From: Amborella trichopoda
Lineage: Eukaryota > Streptophyta > Magnoliopsida > Amborellales > Amborellaceae
NCBI RefSeq assembly: GCF_000471905.2
Contig: NW_006499535.1
Location: 300,197-364,196, forward strand
Reading direction: 5' to 3'
DNA length: 64,000 nucleotides
The notes beneath the pieces are model-generated. The model saw only the letters and a program-made list of their open reading frames with translations. It made no database searches and was not told where the DNA came from. This document shows, in pieces, positions 1 through 11,222 of this stretch (within the stretch, counting starts at the first letter, position 1; every line of letters starts with the position of its first letter). Position numbers and translations under genes: made by a program.

Positions 1-1600
1 ATGATAATTTTGCCCCTCACCCACAAATCCTGAAATTCCAATTAAGTCCCTATCATGGCCATGAAACCTTTGCGATCTTTTAGGGTCAGTTCTAGGTCCT
101 TCCGGTCTATTCTTTCTTGATTGGCTCGGGAAGTTGGTCATTTTGATACTCATTTCGAGCCATGGATCAGAATTTGGGCCACGATCATGAGAAACATGCG
201 ATCTTTGTTTCAAGATCACACCCGTTTCTCAGTGGTTTTTCCACGATTTCTTCGATGTATTTTGATGAGCATGCCGTTATGAGCATTTGGAGACGAATGT
301 GGCTCAATTTGGTCCGAACGACCGTTTTTCAATTTTGGTATTTTGACCGAAATTTGGTTTTCAATGGCCAAAAATTGCAGCACCTTCGTACTCATTATGC
401 GTCGAATCTGACCATCCATCACGTGCGAGATTCGGTTCAGATGAAGTCTCTGACCTCGTGCTCGTAAAAGGTTTGGTTTCGGGCCAATCCGATGTACGAG
501 TGTCGTGATATGGTTGCTCGATCAAGGCGCGCTCCTACTAGAAAATCTACAACCTTGCCTTGGATCGCAATCTTATCTCTTGTTTTTCTTCCGGCTCGAG
601 TTACGACATGGGTCGTGCCACTTATCGAAATGCTTGGGTTGACGAAACAAACATGCTCCCAAAATTTGAGCTTGATCTAACCTGGGACGAGAGAGATATG
701 GCCTTCCAAAATTCAACTCAAAACTTAAAAACACAGTTTCCATTAATGGAAACTGGTTCACTGAGGGTGCATGGTAATAGCTTGTGACCTACCAATTTTG
801 GGTAATTTGGTCATAACTTGGTCCAAAAGCATTCGATCAAGCTGAAACTTGGTCCCTAGAGGTTTTCGGACGTTACAGATCCAATGGAGGTAGTCCCACA
901 ATCATTTGACACTTCAGTGATAGGGCTGTAGTTATAAGGTTCATTTCCAAGGCGATAGAGATTGTCTTTCCAAAACTGTTTCTGTATATACATTGCCTTA
1001 AACTCGTTAGATTACAACGAAACTTGACAGGTGTTCTTAGGATAGGCACGATTTTGAGCCTTCTTGGGCTTTTTGAGACCTTTGAAATTTTCACTTCTGG
1101 ATCAGGCCTTATTAACCTACGGCTTACGTAGTCCACTCATTTTGGCACCTGCGGACCTAGGTCATGAAATTCTTTCTCCTTATTCGCATCAGGAATACAA
1201 TTGTTGAAAAATACTTTCCAACATTCACTATGTGCATTCCCTTTCAATCTTAACGGCTAGTTCTATAGTAGTTGGATCACATGCTCACAGCCATTTGATG
1301 CATTATTTTAATCTGAGTCATATCATGCAAAATTGTGGCAAGCCTTGAGCCCGACCTACACACATGTTCGGACGAGGGTCGCCTCATGAACCAATACTAG
1401 TATGAAGTGCAAAGTATGCCATCAAGAATCCTTGCGTCCTTGCAAATGCACTCATGTGCATTGACATGCAATACCTTTTTAAAAAGATTGATCAAATTGT
1501 ACCCGACAATTTCGATAATGGGGGAATCGTTGACAAAGATGTGTAACCTTCAATGAATAATTTTTTAGGAAAGGCGATCAATGGAAATAGGAAATAAATA
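1..1600. other. Unassigned repeat-like stretch
   Basis: No gene was recognised. Short open frames occur on both strands but show no recognisable domain and overlap one another. The wording (long runs of non-coding, moderately GC-balanced sequence ahead of a LINE) would fit a decayed LTR-retrotransposon terminus or leader, but no paired repeat, primer-binding site or polypurine tract could be found, so no family is assigned. Confidence 0.3.
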
Positions 1601-1952
1601 AAGGCAAGTTACCTAAGGATTTACCACAAGTGGGCCACCTCATAATGTGCCCAGCGGTCTTTAGGAAGGAGTTGACAAGTGTGATAGAAATAAGGAGGCT
1701 TGGAAAGATACATTTCTAGAAAGTCGCACCAAAGGTGATGGTGCACGTTGGAGACGTGGAAATCTTACTCCTTTTTTAGTGAATATTTGCTCGGTTAAGA
1801 GGTCGTTCCAAAAAATTAGTGAAACAGATTTTTGCGGTGCCATCTGCAACCTCTTCAGAGGAGTTTGGGGCTGTTAGAAAAGGAAATGATTGGGTTACGT
1901 TGGCTAACCTTCTCTTGAAGCTTGATAAGAGGGTTGTCCTTATTATTGTTAT

Positions 1953-2465
1953 ATGTGTGCAAAGATGGCAGAAAGACTTTTACCTTTTAGGAAAGCTGTG
2001 CACAAGAAGAATGTTCTTGTTGATCCAAGGGTTTCGATGGAAGATCATGGTCTACCTATAGTTGTTTTGAAGGACAAAGGTGAGGGTCACCATGTTATTT
2101 TTCCGCCACCAGAGTCTTCAACCTTACATTTTGATGAGAATATGCAGGTTTAGTATGATGGGGAAGTGGATTTCATTCCGCCTCTGAACATATTGGATCC
2201 GAAAGAAAATGAGGGGGTCGAAGTTGAGTTTGCTGCTAATGATAATCACCAAAATTTGCTTCAGTGTCCTCTCGTATTGGGTGACAATGATGCGGATGAG
2301 TGCATGGACAAGGATGTTAATTTCTACCTTGACTCAGAACATGATTATGTCGCAATGTTGGAGACAGTTGGAGCTGATTTTGGTGAGGCCTTGCCAGAAG
2401 GTTTGGAAGTCTTAAAGAAGATTGGGGAGGATAGTGTTAAGAAAAATCCTAATGATGAAATATAG
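1953..2465 (+). pseudogene. LINE ORF1-like remnant
   Basis: One frame is open across this interval except for a single TAG at 2,151-2,153. It gives an acidic sequence rich in Asp, Glu and Asn that includes DPRVSMEDHGLPIVVLKDKG near its start. No zinc knuckle or RRM-like domain is recognisable. Its place directly upstream of ORF2 on the same strand suggests the C-terminal part of LINE ORF1, the RNA-binding chaperone protein. This is inference from position only; a captured host fragment is possible. Confidence 0.45.
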
Positions 2466-2692
2466 GTGCTGAAATGGGTGCGGTGAACTCAGAGGGGACC
2501 ACTGATAAAGCTATGGACAAAGATCATGTTTGAGCTACTCGCTCATCGACTAGGCTTGCTGTAAAGCCGTACCCAGGAGTAGAGTTTCTGATGTCAAGTT
2601 TCACATTAATGAAGGGGAGCCACAACCTATAAAGTTGTAAGTTAGTCTTCTGAGTTTGTCGGTTTCTTCCCAACCGCCAGGGTCAGATGGCT

Positions 2693-5600
2693 ATGAAGAT
2701 TCTTGACTAGACAGTTAGAGGACTAGGGAGTACATGCAGACAGCAAGATGTATCATTTTGGGTTAGGGAGTAGCGTCTGGATATTCTTTTTCTCCAGGAA
2801 ATTAAACTCCCAACTCCAGATGTTAAGTATGTTAATTCAATTTGAGGTAGGGGCCCCACTACTTTTGTTGGGGTTGATTATGTGGGGTCGTCAGGTGGGT
2901 TATGGACTATATTGGTTTCTTCCGTCTTCTCTTTTTTGGATAGTTTTGTTAGAGACAGAATTATTGCCCTTTTTTTCTTTCAAAAGGCTTTTACTTAATG
3001 TTTATGGTCTTAATGATGTTCCTCACAAACAGACTCTTTTGGGTAAGATTTGAAATTTGGTCTATTGCTTTGGTTTACTAGTCTGTATTGGGGGTGACTA
3101 TAATTTTGTGCAATGGCAAGATATTCGAATAGCCGTTTGAATTGTTATATGTGAATGTTCAATACCTTTATTCATCATAATGAGCTTATTGAATTTCCCA
3201 TTAATGGTACTTTATTTATCTGGAGTAAGAACAGTGTGCATAATCTGATTACGAGCAAGTTAGATAGGTTCCTTGTTTCAAGTGCTAGGGAAACTCAATT
3301 TCCTTTAGCAAAGGTTAATTCTTTGGGAAGGTTTTCTTCTTACTATACAACGATTATGATTCAAACTGAGAATAATTTTTATGGCCATATGCGTAGAATG
3401 GAGGTTGTGTGATTACAAGAGAGAGAAGTGGTTGATCTGGTGAAAGATGCATGGATTAGTACGGTAGTAAGGGGATGGGCAGGATATAGAATCTTTAAGA
3501 AGTTGATGATTGTGAAGCAAAAAGTACTCCAATGGTATACAAAAAAAAAAAATTGTATTAAATCTAAAATTAATGGCCTCATTGATCCAAGACATTGATA
3601 CAACTCCGGATGTCAATGGTACTCTATCACTAGATATGGCACGGGATAGGTCAAATTTGGTTAATATGATGCAGGGTTATTTGAGAATGGATGAAAATTT
3701 TTGGAGTCAAAGATCTAGAGTAAAATAGTTGAAAGAGGGAGATCCAAATACTAAGGTATATCCATTACATTGCAAATGTTAGATGTAGACATAATGATAT
3801 TTCTGGTATTTCTTTTGAAGAGATAGATAATAATCATTCTGATGCGTAGTATTTAGAATTTGATAATCACTTCCAGTAGGCTTTTTCAAGTGAAATCCCT
3901 TTTAGAGTGAATTTCGAAGGAGTGCTTTTTCAAAAACTTCCCCATCAGCATGGATTAGATTTGGAGAGGGGTAGATATAGAGGACTTAAAATTTATGGTG
4001 TTTGCATTACCTGGCGATAAGGCACTGGGACCGGATGGTTTCTCGATGTAGTTCTTTCATAAATTTTGGTCCATTTTGAAATATGATTTGTTGCTGATAG
4101 TAAATGAATTCTTCGAGAGGGGTATTTTAAATAAAGGTATAAATCAACCTTTATTGCTTTGATTCCGAAAATGTCTTCTATTACGGGTATCAATGATATT
4201 AAACCCGTCAATCTACTCAGCAGTTTGTATAAGATTATTTCTAAAGTGTTGGCCGAAAAATTGAAAAAGGTTCTTTATTTTATTGTGTCGGGAACTAAAT
4301 CGGCTTTTATTAGTGGGAGAATGATTATGGATGAGGTTTTGATTGCACAAGAGTATATTCATACAAGCACTAAGAGTCGAATCCCATGTATTCTTTTTAA
4401 GCTAAATATGGAGAAGGCTTTTGATTGGATAGAGTGTGGTATTCTTTGATGAAATCTTATGCCGAATGGGTTTTGGTTTTTGTTGGAGAAAGTGCATCTG
4501 TGGTAGCCTATCATCGAAGCATTTTTCTATCTTGGTTAATGGCAGTCCAAAAGGCTTTTTCAAAGCATCACGAGGTCTCAAACAGGGAGATCATCTTTAC
4601 CCTTTTCTTTTCACTCTAGTAGGGGAGGCTTTCATTCTTATGATTCAAAAAGTTGTGGATAATCAAGGTTTTAGTGGTTTTCAGGTGAGCTCTTCAGGAC
4701 CGTGTATTTCTCATCTTCAGTACACTGATGATACTTGACTCTTTTGTGGGGTTGCATTAGATCAAGTGTTGATTATTAGACTGTTTTTTTAAGTGTTATG
4801 AGGTGGCTTTGGGTCTTAAAGTCAAGTTTGTTAAAACCTCAGCTATTGGAGTGAGATGTTCTGAAATTGTGGTCAATGAGCTTGCAGAGGTAATGAATTG
4901 TAAAGTTGAAAAATTCCCTATTAAATACTTGGGAATACGTCTATCAGATGCTAAGTTTCCGAAGGAGGTTTGAGATTCAGTGGTGAAGAGAGAAAATGTT
5001 AAGATTGATATTTGGAAAGCCAGTAATCTTTCTTTGGGGGGCAAAATTACTTTGATTAAATCCTCTTTGTCAAATCTCCCAATATATGAAATGTCCCTTC
5101 TTCATATGACACCAGATATTATCACGAAATTAAAAAGATTTATGAGGGATTTTCTATTGGGATCTAATAAAGATGTGAAAAAATATCATCTGGTAGGCTG
5201 GGATAGAGTATGTACGCCAAAACAAGAAGGGTCTCTAGTATTCGCAAGTTGAAGTTTGTCAATCAAGCTTCAATTGCTAAGTGGTGGTGGCGCATTATGA
5301 AAAGTTAGAAGCATCTTTGGAAAGATGTTTTAACCTCTAAATATGGTATTCTTCCCATTAGTTTTACTGGTGCAAGGGCCAGGGTGGAGGGCAGAATTCC
5401 TTTGTGTGGAGGTCTACAATGTCCATGAGAATTTTTGTTTCAAGTATTTCTAGATGGACTGTGGGTATGCGGGATAGTGTTCTTTTCTGGCATTCTAAAA
5501 GGCTGATTGATATCTTGTTTTTAACTTAAGGGTATCCCAGCTTTTGGCAAAGTTCAATGACATTGGTATTACTAATGGTCCATCAGTTGTTTGGCACTTA

Positions 5601-6745
5601 AATTGTATTTACAGCCATTTACCTCTTTGTGCAGCTGAACAATACATTGAACTTTTGAATTTATTGAAACAAGCGTATATTTCGAGTCAGGCAAATGATG
5701 AAGTGGTATGGGAATTAGAGTCTAATGGAGTATTTTCGGTTAAATCTTCTTACAATATTTTGTTCCATGATCAAATTAGATGGAATTTGCCAACATTGAA
5801 AGATATTTGGAAATAGAGGATACCCCATAAAGTTCAAGCTTTTATCTGGACTTTGACACAAGAGAAGGTGATAACTATTGATAATCTCAAGAAAAGGGGA
5901 AATATTATTGTTAATGTTTGTCTCTTTTGCAAGAGTGACGAGGAAAATAGAGATCACATTTTTCTTCATTGCCCTTATGTGTATGGTTTATGGAGTTGGG
6001 CAATGCAAAAAGTATACGCATCTTTTTTTTTACCTGGTATGATTTTAGGCTGTGTCCCAAATGATAAATGTGTGGTACGCCGAAAGCTAGTTCTGTTTTC
6101 TGGGATATCTTTCGTGCTGCAATCATCTGGGAGCTTTCGCTCGAAAGGAAGAGTATAATGTTTGATGGGGTGGCTATGGAAGTGCAAGATCTGGAAAACA
6201 TAATCTTGTTTAGAGTTTGAAGTTGGTTTGGTATCACCAAGAATGGATGGGGTGTTACTAGAGTGGACATTCTCCATAACCTAGTGCGTTTGATAAATTC
6301 ACGGCTTATTAGTTAGACCAAGGAATGTTTGGGTACACCAGTTAGGGGATGTTTCAAACTCAATTTTGATGGATCATCTTATAGGAATCTTGATAAGGCC
6401 AGAGTGAGGGTGTTTGCTGTGATGATAGAGGCAATGTGGTTTTTTGTTATGCTGCCCCATGTGGTGAGGTTACTGCTAATCATGTGGTGAGGTTACTGCT
6501 AATCATGTTGAATTGATTGCTCTTTGGTATTAAAAGGTGATTCTTCCAATGTTATTAATTGGAGTAGTGGATCTTCTAGACCACCTTGGCGCCTTAGGTC
6601 TCTATAGTTGCAAGTTATGGATTTATCATCGGTTGGCGCTGTGACTTGTAGCCATGTTTACAGAGAGGCCAATTTGGTGGTGGATGAACTTGCTAGGAAA
6701 GGAGTTCTTTCAGATTCTTTGGTTTTATCCCCGTCACTTTTTTAA
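2693..6745 (+). pseudogene. LINE ORF2 (endonuclease, reverse transcriptase, RNase H), broken
   Basis: The start is taken at ATG 2,693, which begins MKIL and leads into TVRGLGSTCRQQDVSFWV and DILFLQEIKLPTP, the usual N-terminus of the plant LINE endonuclease; stops lie among these segments. WSKNSVHNLITSKLDRFLVS near 3,220 matches the end of the endonuclease domain. Reverse transcriptase motifs include ALGPDGF (about 4,025), LNMEKAFDWI (about 4,400), [12 protein letters not shown] (about 4,580) and YTDDT (about 4,720), where most plant LINEs have YADD. CLFCKSDEENRDHIFLHCPY (about 5,920) is the zf-RVT region. GCFKLNFDGSS (about 6,340) opens RNase H and VVDELARKG (about 6,680) closes it before TAA at 6,743. 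Several in-frame stops and frame shifts disrupt it. A perfect 23-bp tandem duplication sits at 6,458-6,503 inside RNase H. Confidence 0.85.
6458..6503 (+). repeat. 23-bp perfect tandem duplication in LINE RNase H
   Basis: The 23-bp unit at 6,458-6,480 is repeated exactly at 6,481-6,503. Because 23 is not a multiple of three, it shifts the RNase H frame. It looks like replication slippage after the LINE had inserted. Confidence 0.9.
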
Positions 6746-6815
6746 TTGTCTAATGTCATATGTAACATGTCTTTGATATAATAATATTTAGTACTCTTGT
6801 CAAAAAAAAAAAAAA

Positions 6816-7466
6816 CATAAAGCATGATAGTGCTCCCATATAAAAAAATACTATTTCCAAGCTCTACTCTTCAGTATGGCACTAATGCCGACCACCTTCT
6901 CTTTCTATTTATTTAAAACTTAGAAAGTAATTAGATATATTATTTTGAAATATCTTATAGTATTTTACAATACTAAAATACTAACAATGGCTTCTGAAAG
7001 GATCTGCATCTCAAAATAAACAAAAGCAACAGAGCTTTCTAGCTCATGAAAATTCTAGCTCTTAGAACAAGCACAAAGAGAGCTTTTGGGGCATGTTTAG
7101 TTGGGGTAAAAATATTTTCTAAAAATATTTTCCCCAGTAAAATTGCTTTACACATGTTTGATAAGGGAAGAAAGCTTATGAAAAAAAACGCACGTTAGCA
7201 CATTTTACCATCAAAGAGAAGAGAAAGTAGAGTGATAATGAGAAGTTGGAAGAGAAATTAAATGAAAGAGTGGGGGAAGTAAACTAAGAGAAAAGAATGA
7301 AGGGGATATGATAAGTGAGAGGGGGTAAATAGGTGAGCTTGGTGGCTCCTTCAACTTCCATTGAAGAGAAAGAAAAATAGAGAGAGAGTGAGAGTTGCAA
7401 AGAATGAGAATGAACTGTTTGTTGCCATTTATGCAACTAACTCAAGGTCATAGCTGTTTTTTTTTT
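6816..7466. other. Spacer between LINE and foldback element
   Basis: AT-rich spacer without a supported gene. The part at about 7,190-7,400 is purine-rich with many GAGA stretches. A phrase at 7,428-7,455 (atttatgcaactaactc and following) recurs imperfectly just right of the foldback element at 8,651-8,675. Confidence 0.6.
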
Positions 7467-8576
7467 GGGGGAAATTATCACAAATATACCTTAATTTTCG
7501 TTTATTTAGAAAAAAAACTTTCAACTTTTATAAACCTCGTCCATGCCCTTTTTATTCAATTTTGGGTTTTTTTTTTTACCAAAATAACCTCACGGTAGTC
7601 ATATTACCGTGAAGCACAATTACGATACTTTATGTACCGTAAAAACTAACCCATATTATACGACATTTTAAGTACCGTAAAAACTAATCCATGTTATACA
7701 GCATTTTAAGTACCGTAAATCTACCTATGTTATACGGCATTTTAAATACCGTAAAAACCCATCCATGTTATACGGCTCTTGAAATGCCGTAAACCATTTT
7801 TTCATGTTCATATTTATCTCTTTCATCTCTCAATTTCTTTTTATGTTTATCTCTTCTTTCTCTCTCTAATTCTTTTCAATATTTATCTCTTCTTTCTTTC
7901 TCTAATTTTGTTTATTTCTTCTTTCTCTCTCTAACTCTCTTTCTTTCTCCAAGGAGATTTGTATAGCAACCTGTACGTACCTTATCTCCCCTATAAAAAC
8001 TCCTTTCAACCCCATCTCCTATGAAAATTAGATGGAGTCAAATTTATATCGAGTTGAAATCACATTTGTTGAGTTGATGAAGTAAGTAGAGAGAGAAAGA
8101 GAGTGAGAGAGAAAAGGTTTAGAGAGAAAGAAAAGATAAACAAAATTTGGGAAAGAAAGAAGAGTTAAATATTAAAAAGAATTAGAGAGAAAAATAAGAA
8201 AAACATAAAAAGAATTAGAGAGATAAAAGAGATAAATATAAAAAAGAAAAAAAGATTTACGACATTTCGAGGGCCGTATAACATGGGTGGATTTTTACTA
8301 TACTTAAAAAGCCATATTATATAGGTGAGTTTGCAGTACTTAAAATGCCGTATAACATGGGTTAGTTCTTACTGTACTTAAAACGCCGTATAACATGTGT
8401 TAGTTTTTATGATATTTAGAGTACTGTAATTGTGCTTCACGGTAATACGACTACCGTAAAGGTTAGTTTTGTCAAAAAACATCAAAAATTGAACAAAAAT
8501 GGTGTGAGTGAGGTTTATGAAAATTAAAAGTTATTTTCTATATAGACAAAAATTAAGATATATTTATGATAATTTC
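7467..8576. mobile_element. 1.1-kb foldback (long inverted repeat) DNA element
   Basis: Two arms of about 490 bp (roughly 7,467-7,960 and 8,080-8,576) are inverted copies of each other, with a loop of about 120 bp. The outer ends read GAAATTATCACAAATATACC on the left and the matching inverse on the right. Each arm carries about four tandem units of 36-38 bp built on TACCGTAAAAACTAACCC plus TTATACGGCATTTTA, then a CT/GA-rich inner stretch. Poly-T runs lie immediately outside both ends (7,457-7,466 and 8,577-8,591) and may be the target duplication or the target itself. No coding capacity. The long arms with internal repeats fit foldback or MULE-type non-autonomous elements; the superfamily is not proven. 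Confidence 0.85.
7635..7784 (+). repeat. 38-bp tandem units in left foldback arm
   Basis: Four successive units of 36-38 bp begin with TACCGTAAA, starting at 7,635, 7,673, 7,711 and about 7,747. The inverse array is in the right arm at about 8,270-8,430. The units differ by a few bases each. Confidence 0.8.
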
Positions 8577-9039
8577 TTTTTTTTTTTTTTTGGTGAGTAA
8601 GTAGGGAGAGGCCCAAGGTAAGAATTGAGACTGTCGGACATCACTAGCCAATTTCTGCAATTAACTCAAGGTCATGGGTTTCATTTTAAAGGCTGCCAAA
8701 CTTATCTAAAACCAGAAAATGATTTAAATCCAACAGATGGCGTCAAAGTTTTTGGAATCAAATTATTTATTTATTTTCATTTGCAGCCATATAAAGGTTT
8801 GTATACCTCTTGGAAATGTACTTTTAGTTGGCAGTGCTTTCCTAGTTCCCTTCAGCCGGCATAAATTTCTCAAACGCGGCCTCGCGGGTTCACGTGCAAA
8901 ATAATGTACAAGACTACAAGCCAATATCATGAAAGATGAAGAAAGGTTCGGAGTTGTCAGTGGAGGAAACCACTTGGGCACGGTACCCTGCCTTGGGTCG
9001 GGCTGGACCGGATCCAGGTAAATCGCCCCAATCGGGCAG

Positions 9040-9345
9040 GAATTGGCCAAGTCAAAAAGTGATTAAAAAAAATATATGAAAATATGATTTAGATAAAATT
9101 AAGCAAAACACATTTAAATGAAATTAAACAACTAATGAAAAAATAGATTTGGAAAAATCATCTTGTAATCAAGAATATTTTAGAAATAATCTAAAGAGCT
9201 GGAGAAAATATAATCATTTATAGCCAAAACAAATTTTCAATATTTTCAAAATGATAGAAAACATAAAAAAACAGATTATAATTTAATTTTTTATTTTTTA
9301 ATAATTATTTTTGAATTTTTTTAAGATTTGACCACTAAAACCAAA
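9040..9345 (+). repeat. Dispersed repeat, copy A
   Basis: This AT-rich block aligns by eye with 31,155-31,480 in the same orientation. Shared blocks include taaaattaa(g/a)caaaaca, the phrase around 9,165 (cttgtaatcaagaatatttt) and atgatagaaaacataaaaaa near 9,250. Family unknown; probably a non-autonomous element remnant. Confidence 0.55.
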
Positions 9346-10141
9346 TTTAACCAAAACTTCAATCAAAACCATCTAATAAACAGGTCTCAATAACTCCAAC
9401 AATTCTGACTCAACCTGCACTTATATTTGCGGAGGAGAGGGAGAGGGAGAGGGAGAGGGAGAAGGAGAGAGAGAGGGAGCATTTATATTGGCTCTAAGAG
9501 AGAGTATTTACAAGAGAGAGAGCATTTATTTGCTTGGGGAAAGGGGAGGGGCGGTTTTAAATTTCGTAGGGCTTGTGACACGGACGGCATAGTAAACCGA
9601 ACTTAGGAGACTTGTATCTCATATCCACGGAATGTCCCACAATTTGCCTCAATTTCCACTTTTATTTACACAACGCCCAATCATGCACTACTTACTAGGC
9701 CAAAGGCTCCAAGTCCAATGCCAGCGGTCAAACCTGATTCCATAATCAACTAAAAACCATCCACCCAAAACTTTATAGAATTGTAAAACAATTAACACAA
9801 GGGATTCCTTGCTATGAATCCCAGCAATATATGTTTTACCTGCATCCCTATCTCCCATCCCCCATACATCTAATTTGAATGGGTGGCTGATACGGCCCTT
9901 ACAACATCACGTCAAAACATTATTTTATTTTTAAGTTTTTCTATAAATGTTTGACACTAAATTTGGGGCATCCAATCCTCGCATTAATTTGCACCTATAA
10001 AAAATATAAAACAAAATTTATTTTCAAAAGATAAATGGCCAAAACATCCTTAAAACTTTAAAGGGTATTTTGGCTATTTTTATTTTTTGAAACATAATTT
10101 TTGTATTTTTTAAGTACGGCTTGAGATGATGACATGCAACA

Positions 10142-10240
10142 AATTTCATATTCATATTATTTGTAGAAAATATTAAAATAAAATACATCAAATTTCATGT
10201 TCATATTATTTGTAAAAAATATTAAAAATAAAATACTCTG
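10142..10240 (+). repeat. About 49-bp imperfect tandem duplication
   Basis: The block beginning aaatttcatattcatatta at about 10,142 is repeated at about 10,191 with a few substitutions. Confidence 0.7.
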
Positions 10241-10249
10241 AGATGTCAC

Positions 10250-10396
10250 ATCTAAATCGAATGACCAATGGCTTACTTAGTACATTATAGCTAAAGGACA
10301 TTACATATGAAACTATCCCAATCATCTAAATCGAATGACCAATGGCTTAGGACATTACAGCTAAAGGACATTACATATGAAACTATCCCAATCATC
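10250..10396 (+). repeat. 74-bp tandem duplication
   Basis: The unit starting atctaaatcgaatgacc at 10,250 is repeated from 10,324. The second copy lacks about 8 bp after 'ggctta' and is otherwise almost identical. Confidence 0.85.
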
Positions 10397-10429
10397 CATT
10401 CCGATGAGACATCTAGGAGATGAGCAATA

Positions 10430-10812
10430 GTTGTATTAGGTGTCAACTTTATACTATCGAAGTAAAGTACACCTCAACTATGCCAAAAATATAGCTTCAG
10501 TGCTGCAAAGCCTCACGATGGCATGAAAATATATTGTTTCTCCCAACTATAAAATTTAAAGTTCTAGAAACTGTGACGATAAAACAGATCTATAACCACT
10601 TGAAAATATTAAAAATAAACGCTCTAGATAATGTATTAGAAGATGAACTATTTTTATAACTAAAAATCCCTCTTTTTTTTTTGTCTATAAATGTCGAAGT
10701 CGAGATGATCGATTTAAAAGTTTATCAACATAAAAACAACCTTTCCTAGTGGATTTTTTGAAGTACACCATACCAATACAATATAAGGTTGACACCTTAT
10801 ATAAACTTTTTT
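10430..10812 (+). mobile_element. MULE-type MITE, family member 1
   Basis: A non-coding element of about 383 bp flanked by a direct repeat ATGAGCAATA (10,420-10,429 and 10,813-10,822). Its ends are inverted: left has aggtgtcaactttatac, right has the inverse of aggtgtcaaccttatatt. The right end carries the family signature ttatataaacttttt. Internal phrases (cgagatgatcgatt, gtggattttttgaagtac) are shared with the copies at 16.9 and 19.0 kb. A 9-10 bp target duplication points to the Mutator superfamily. Confidence 0.75.
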
Positions 10813-10834
10813 ATGAGCAATATAGGTTTAAAAA

Positions 10835-11222
10835 GAAAAAGTTTGTATACAGTTGCAACCTTATACTATTGAGGAAAGGTGCATCTCAAAAATCCTATAG
10901 TGGAGAGTGTTCCCACGTAAGATAACACTCCAACTCATCATCTCGACCTTGAGATGAATGGACATGAAAAAAAAAAAATTTCTAAATTCAAAAAATAGTA
11001 CATATTTTAAAAAGGCATATGAACGGTTTGTTTTCTAGATTTTAAAGTGTTTATTAATCTGTTCGATCTGTACTATTTTTAAAATTTTAAATTTTCGAAC
11101 TAAAGATAAAAAAAAGATTTTGAAACCATCATAAGATTTTCGACACCGAAAAGACATCTCTAAGTAAATTTTATAGGTGCACCTGACTTCTACAGTATAA
11201 GGAAGCCGACCTTATACAAACC
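10835..11222 (+). mobile_element. MULE-type MITE, family member 2
   Basis: The left end gaaaaagtttgtatacag and the inverse right end (ggaagccgaccttatacaaa) define an element of about 388 bp that lies almost directly against member 1. It shares the internal phrase catctcgaccttgagatgaa with the other members. No clean target duplication was seen. Confidence 0.65.

Larger units (their letters stand above)
1640..6815 (+). mobile_element. L1-type LINE, nearly full length, decayed
   Basis: A non-LTR retrotransposon of the plant L1 clade. In order it shows an ORF1-like remnant (about 1,950-2,465), an ORF2 with apurinic endonuclease (2,693-3,410), reverse transcriptase (about 4,000-5,250), a zf-RVT zinc-binding region (about 5,820-6,010) and an RNase H domain (6,340-6,745), then a short 3' UTR and a poly-A tail at 6,802-6,815. 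The reading frame is broken by many stops and frame changes, so it cannot move on its own. The 3' end is firm because of the poly-A run; the 5' end is only an estimate, and no target-site duplication was found. Plant L1 elements are normally 5-7 kb, which fits. Confidence 0.85.
8592..10429. other. AT-rich spacer
   Basis: No gene supported. It contains a dispersed repeat at 9,040-9,345, a GGAGAG-type purine repeat at about 9,430-9,540, and two short tandem duplications near 10.2 kb, all listed separately. Short open frames such as the one at 8,763-9,050 (minus) lack recognisable domains. Confidence 0.55.

Noticed and set aside
162-1136. Short overlapping frames on both strands
   Set aside because: All are at or below about 100 residues, overlap on opposite strands and have no recognisable domain.
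7635-7784. CRISPR-like 38-bp repeats
   Set aside because: There are no unique spacers; the units are contiguous and lie in the arms of a foldback element.
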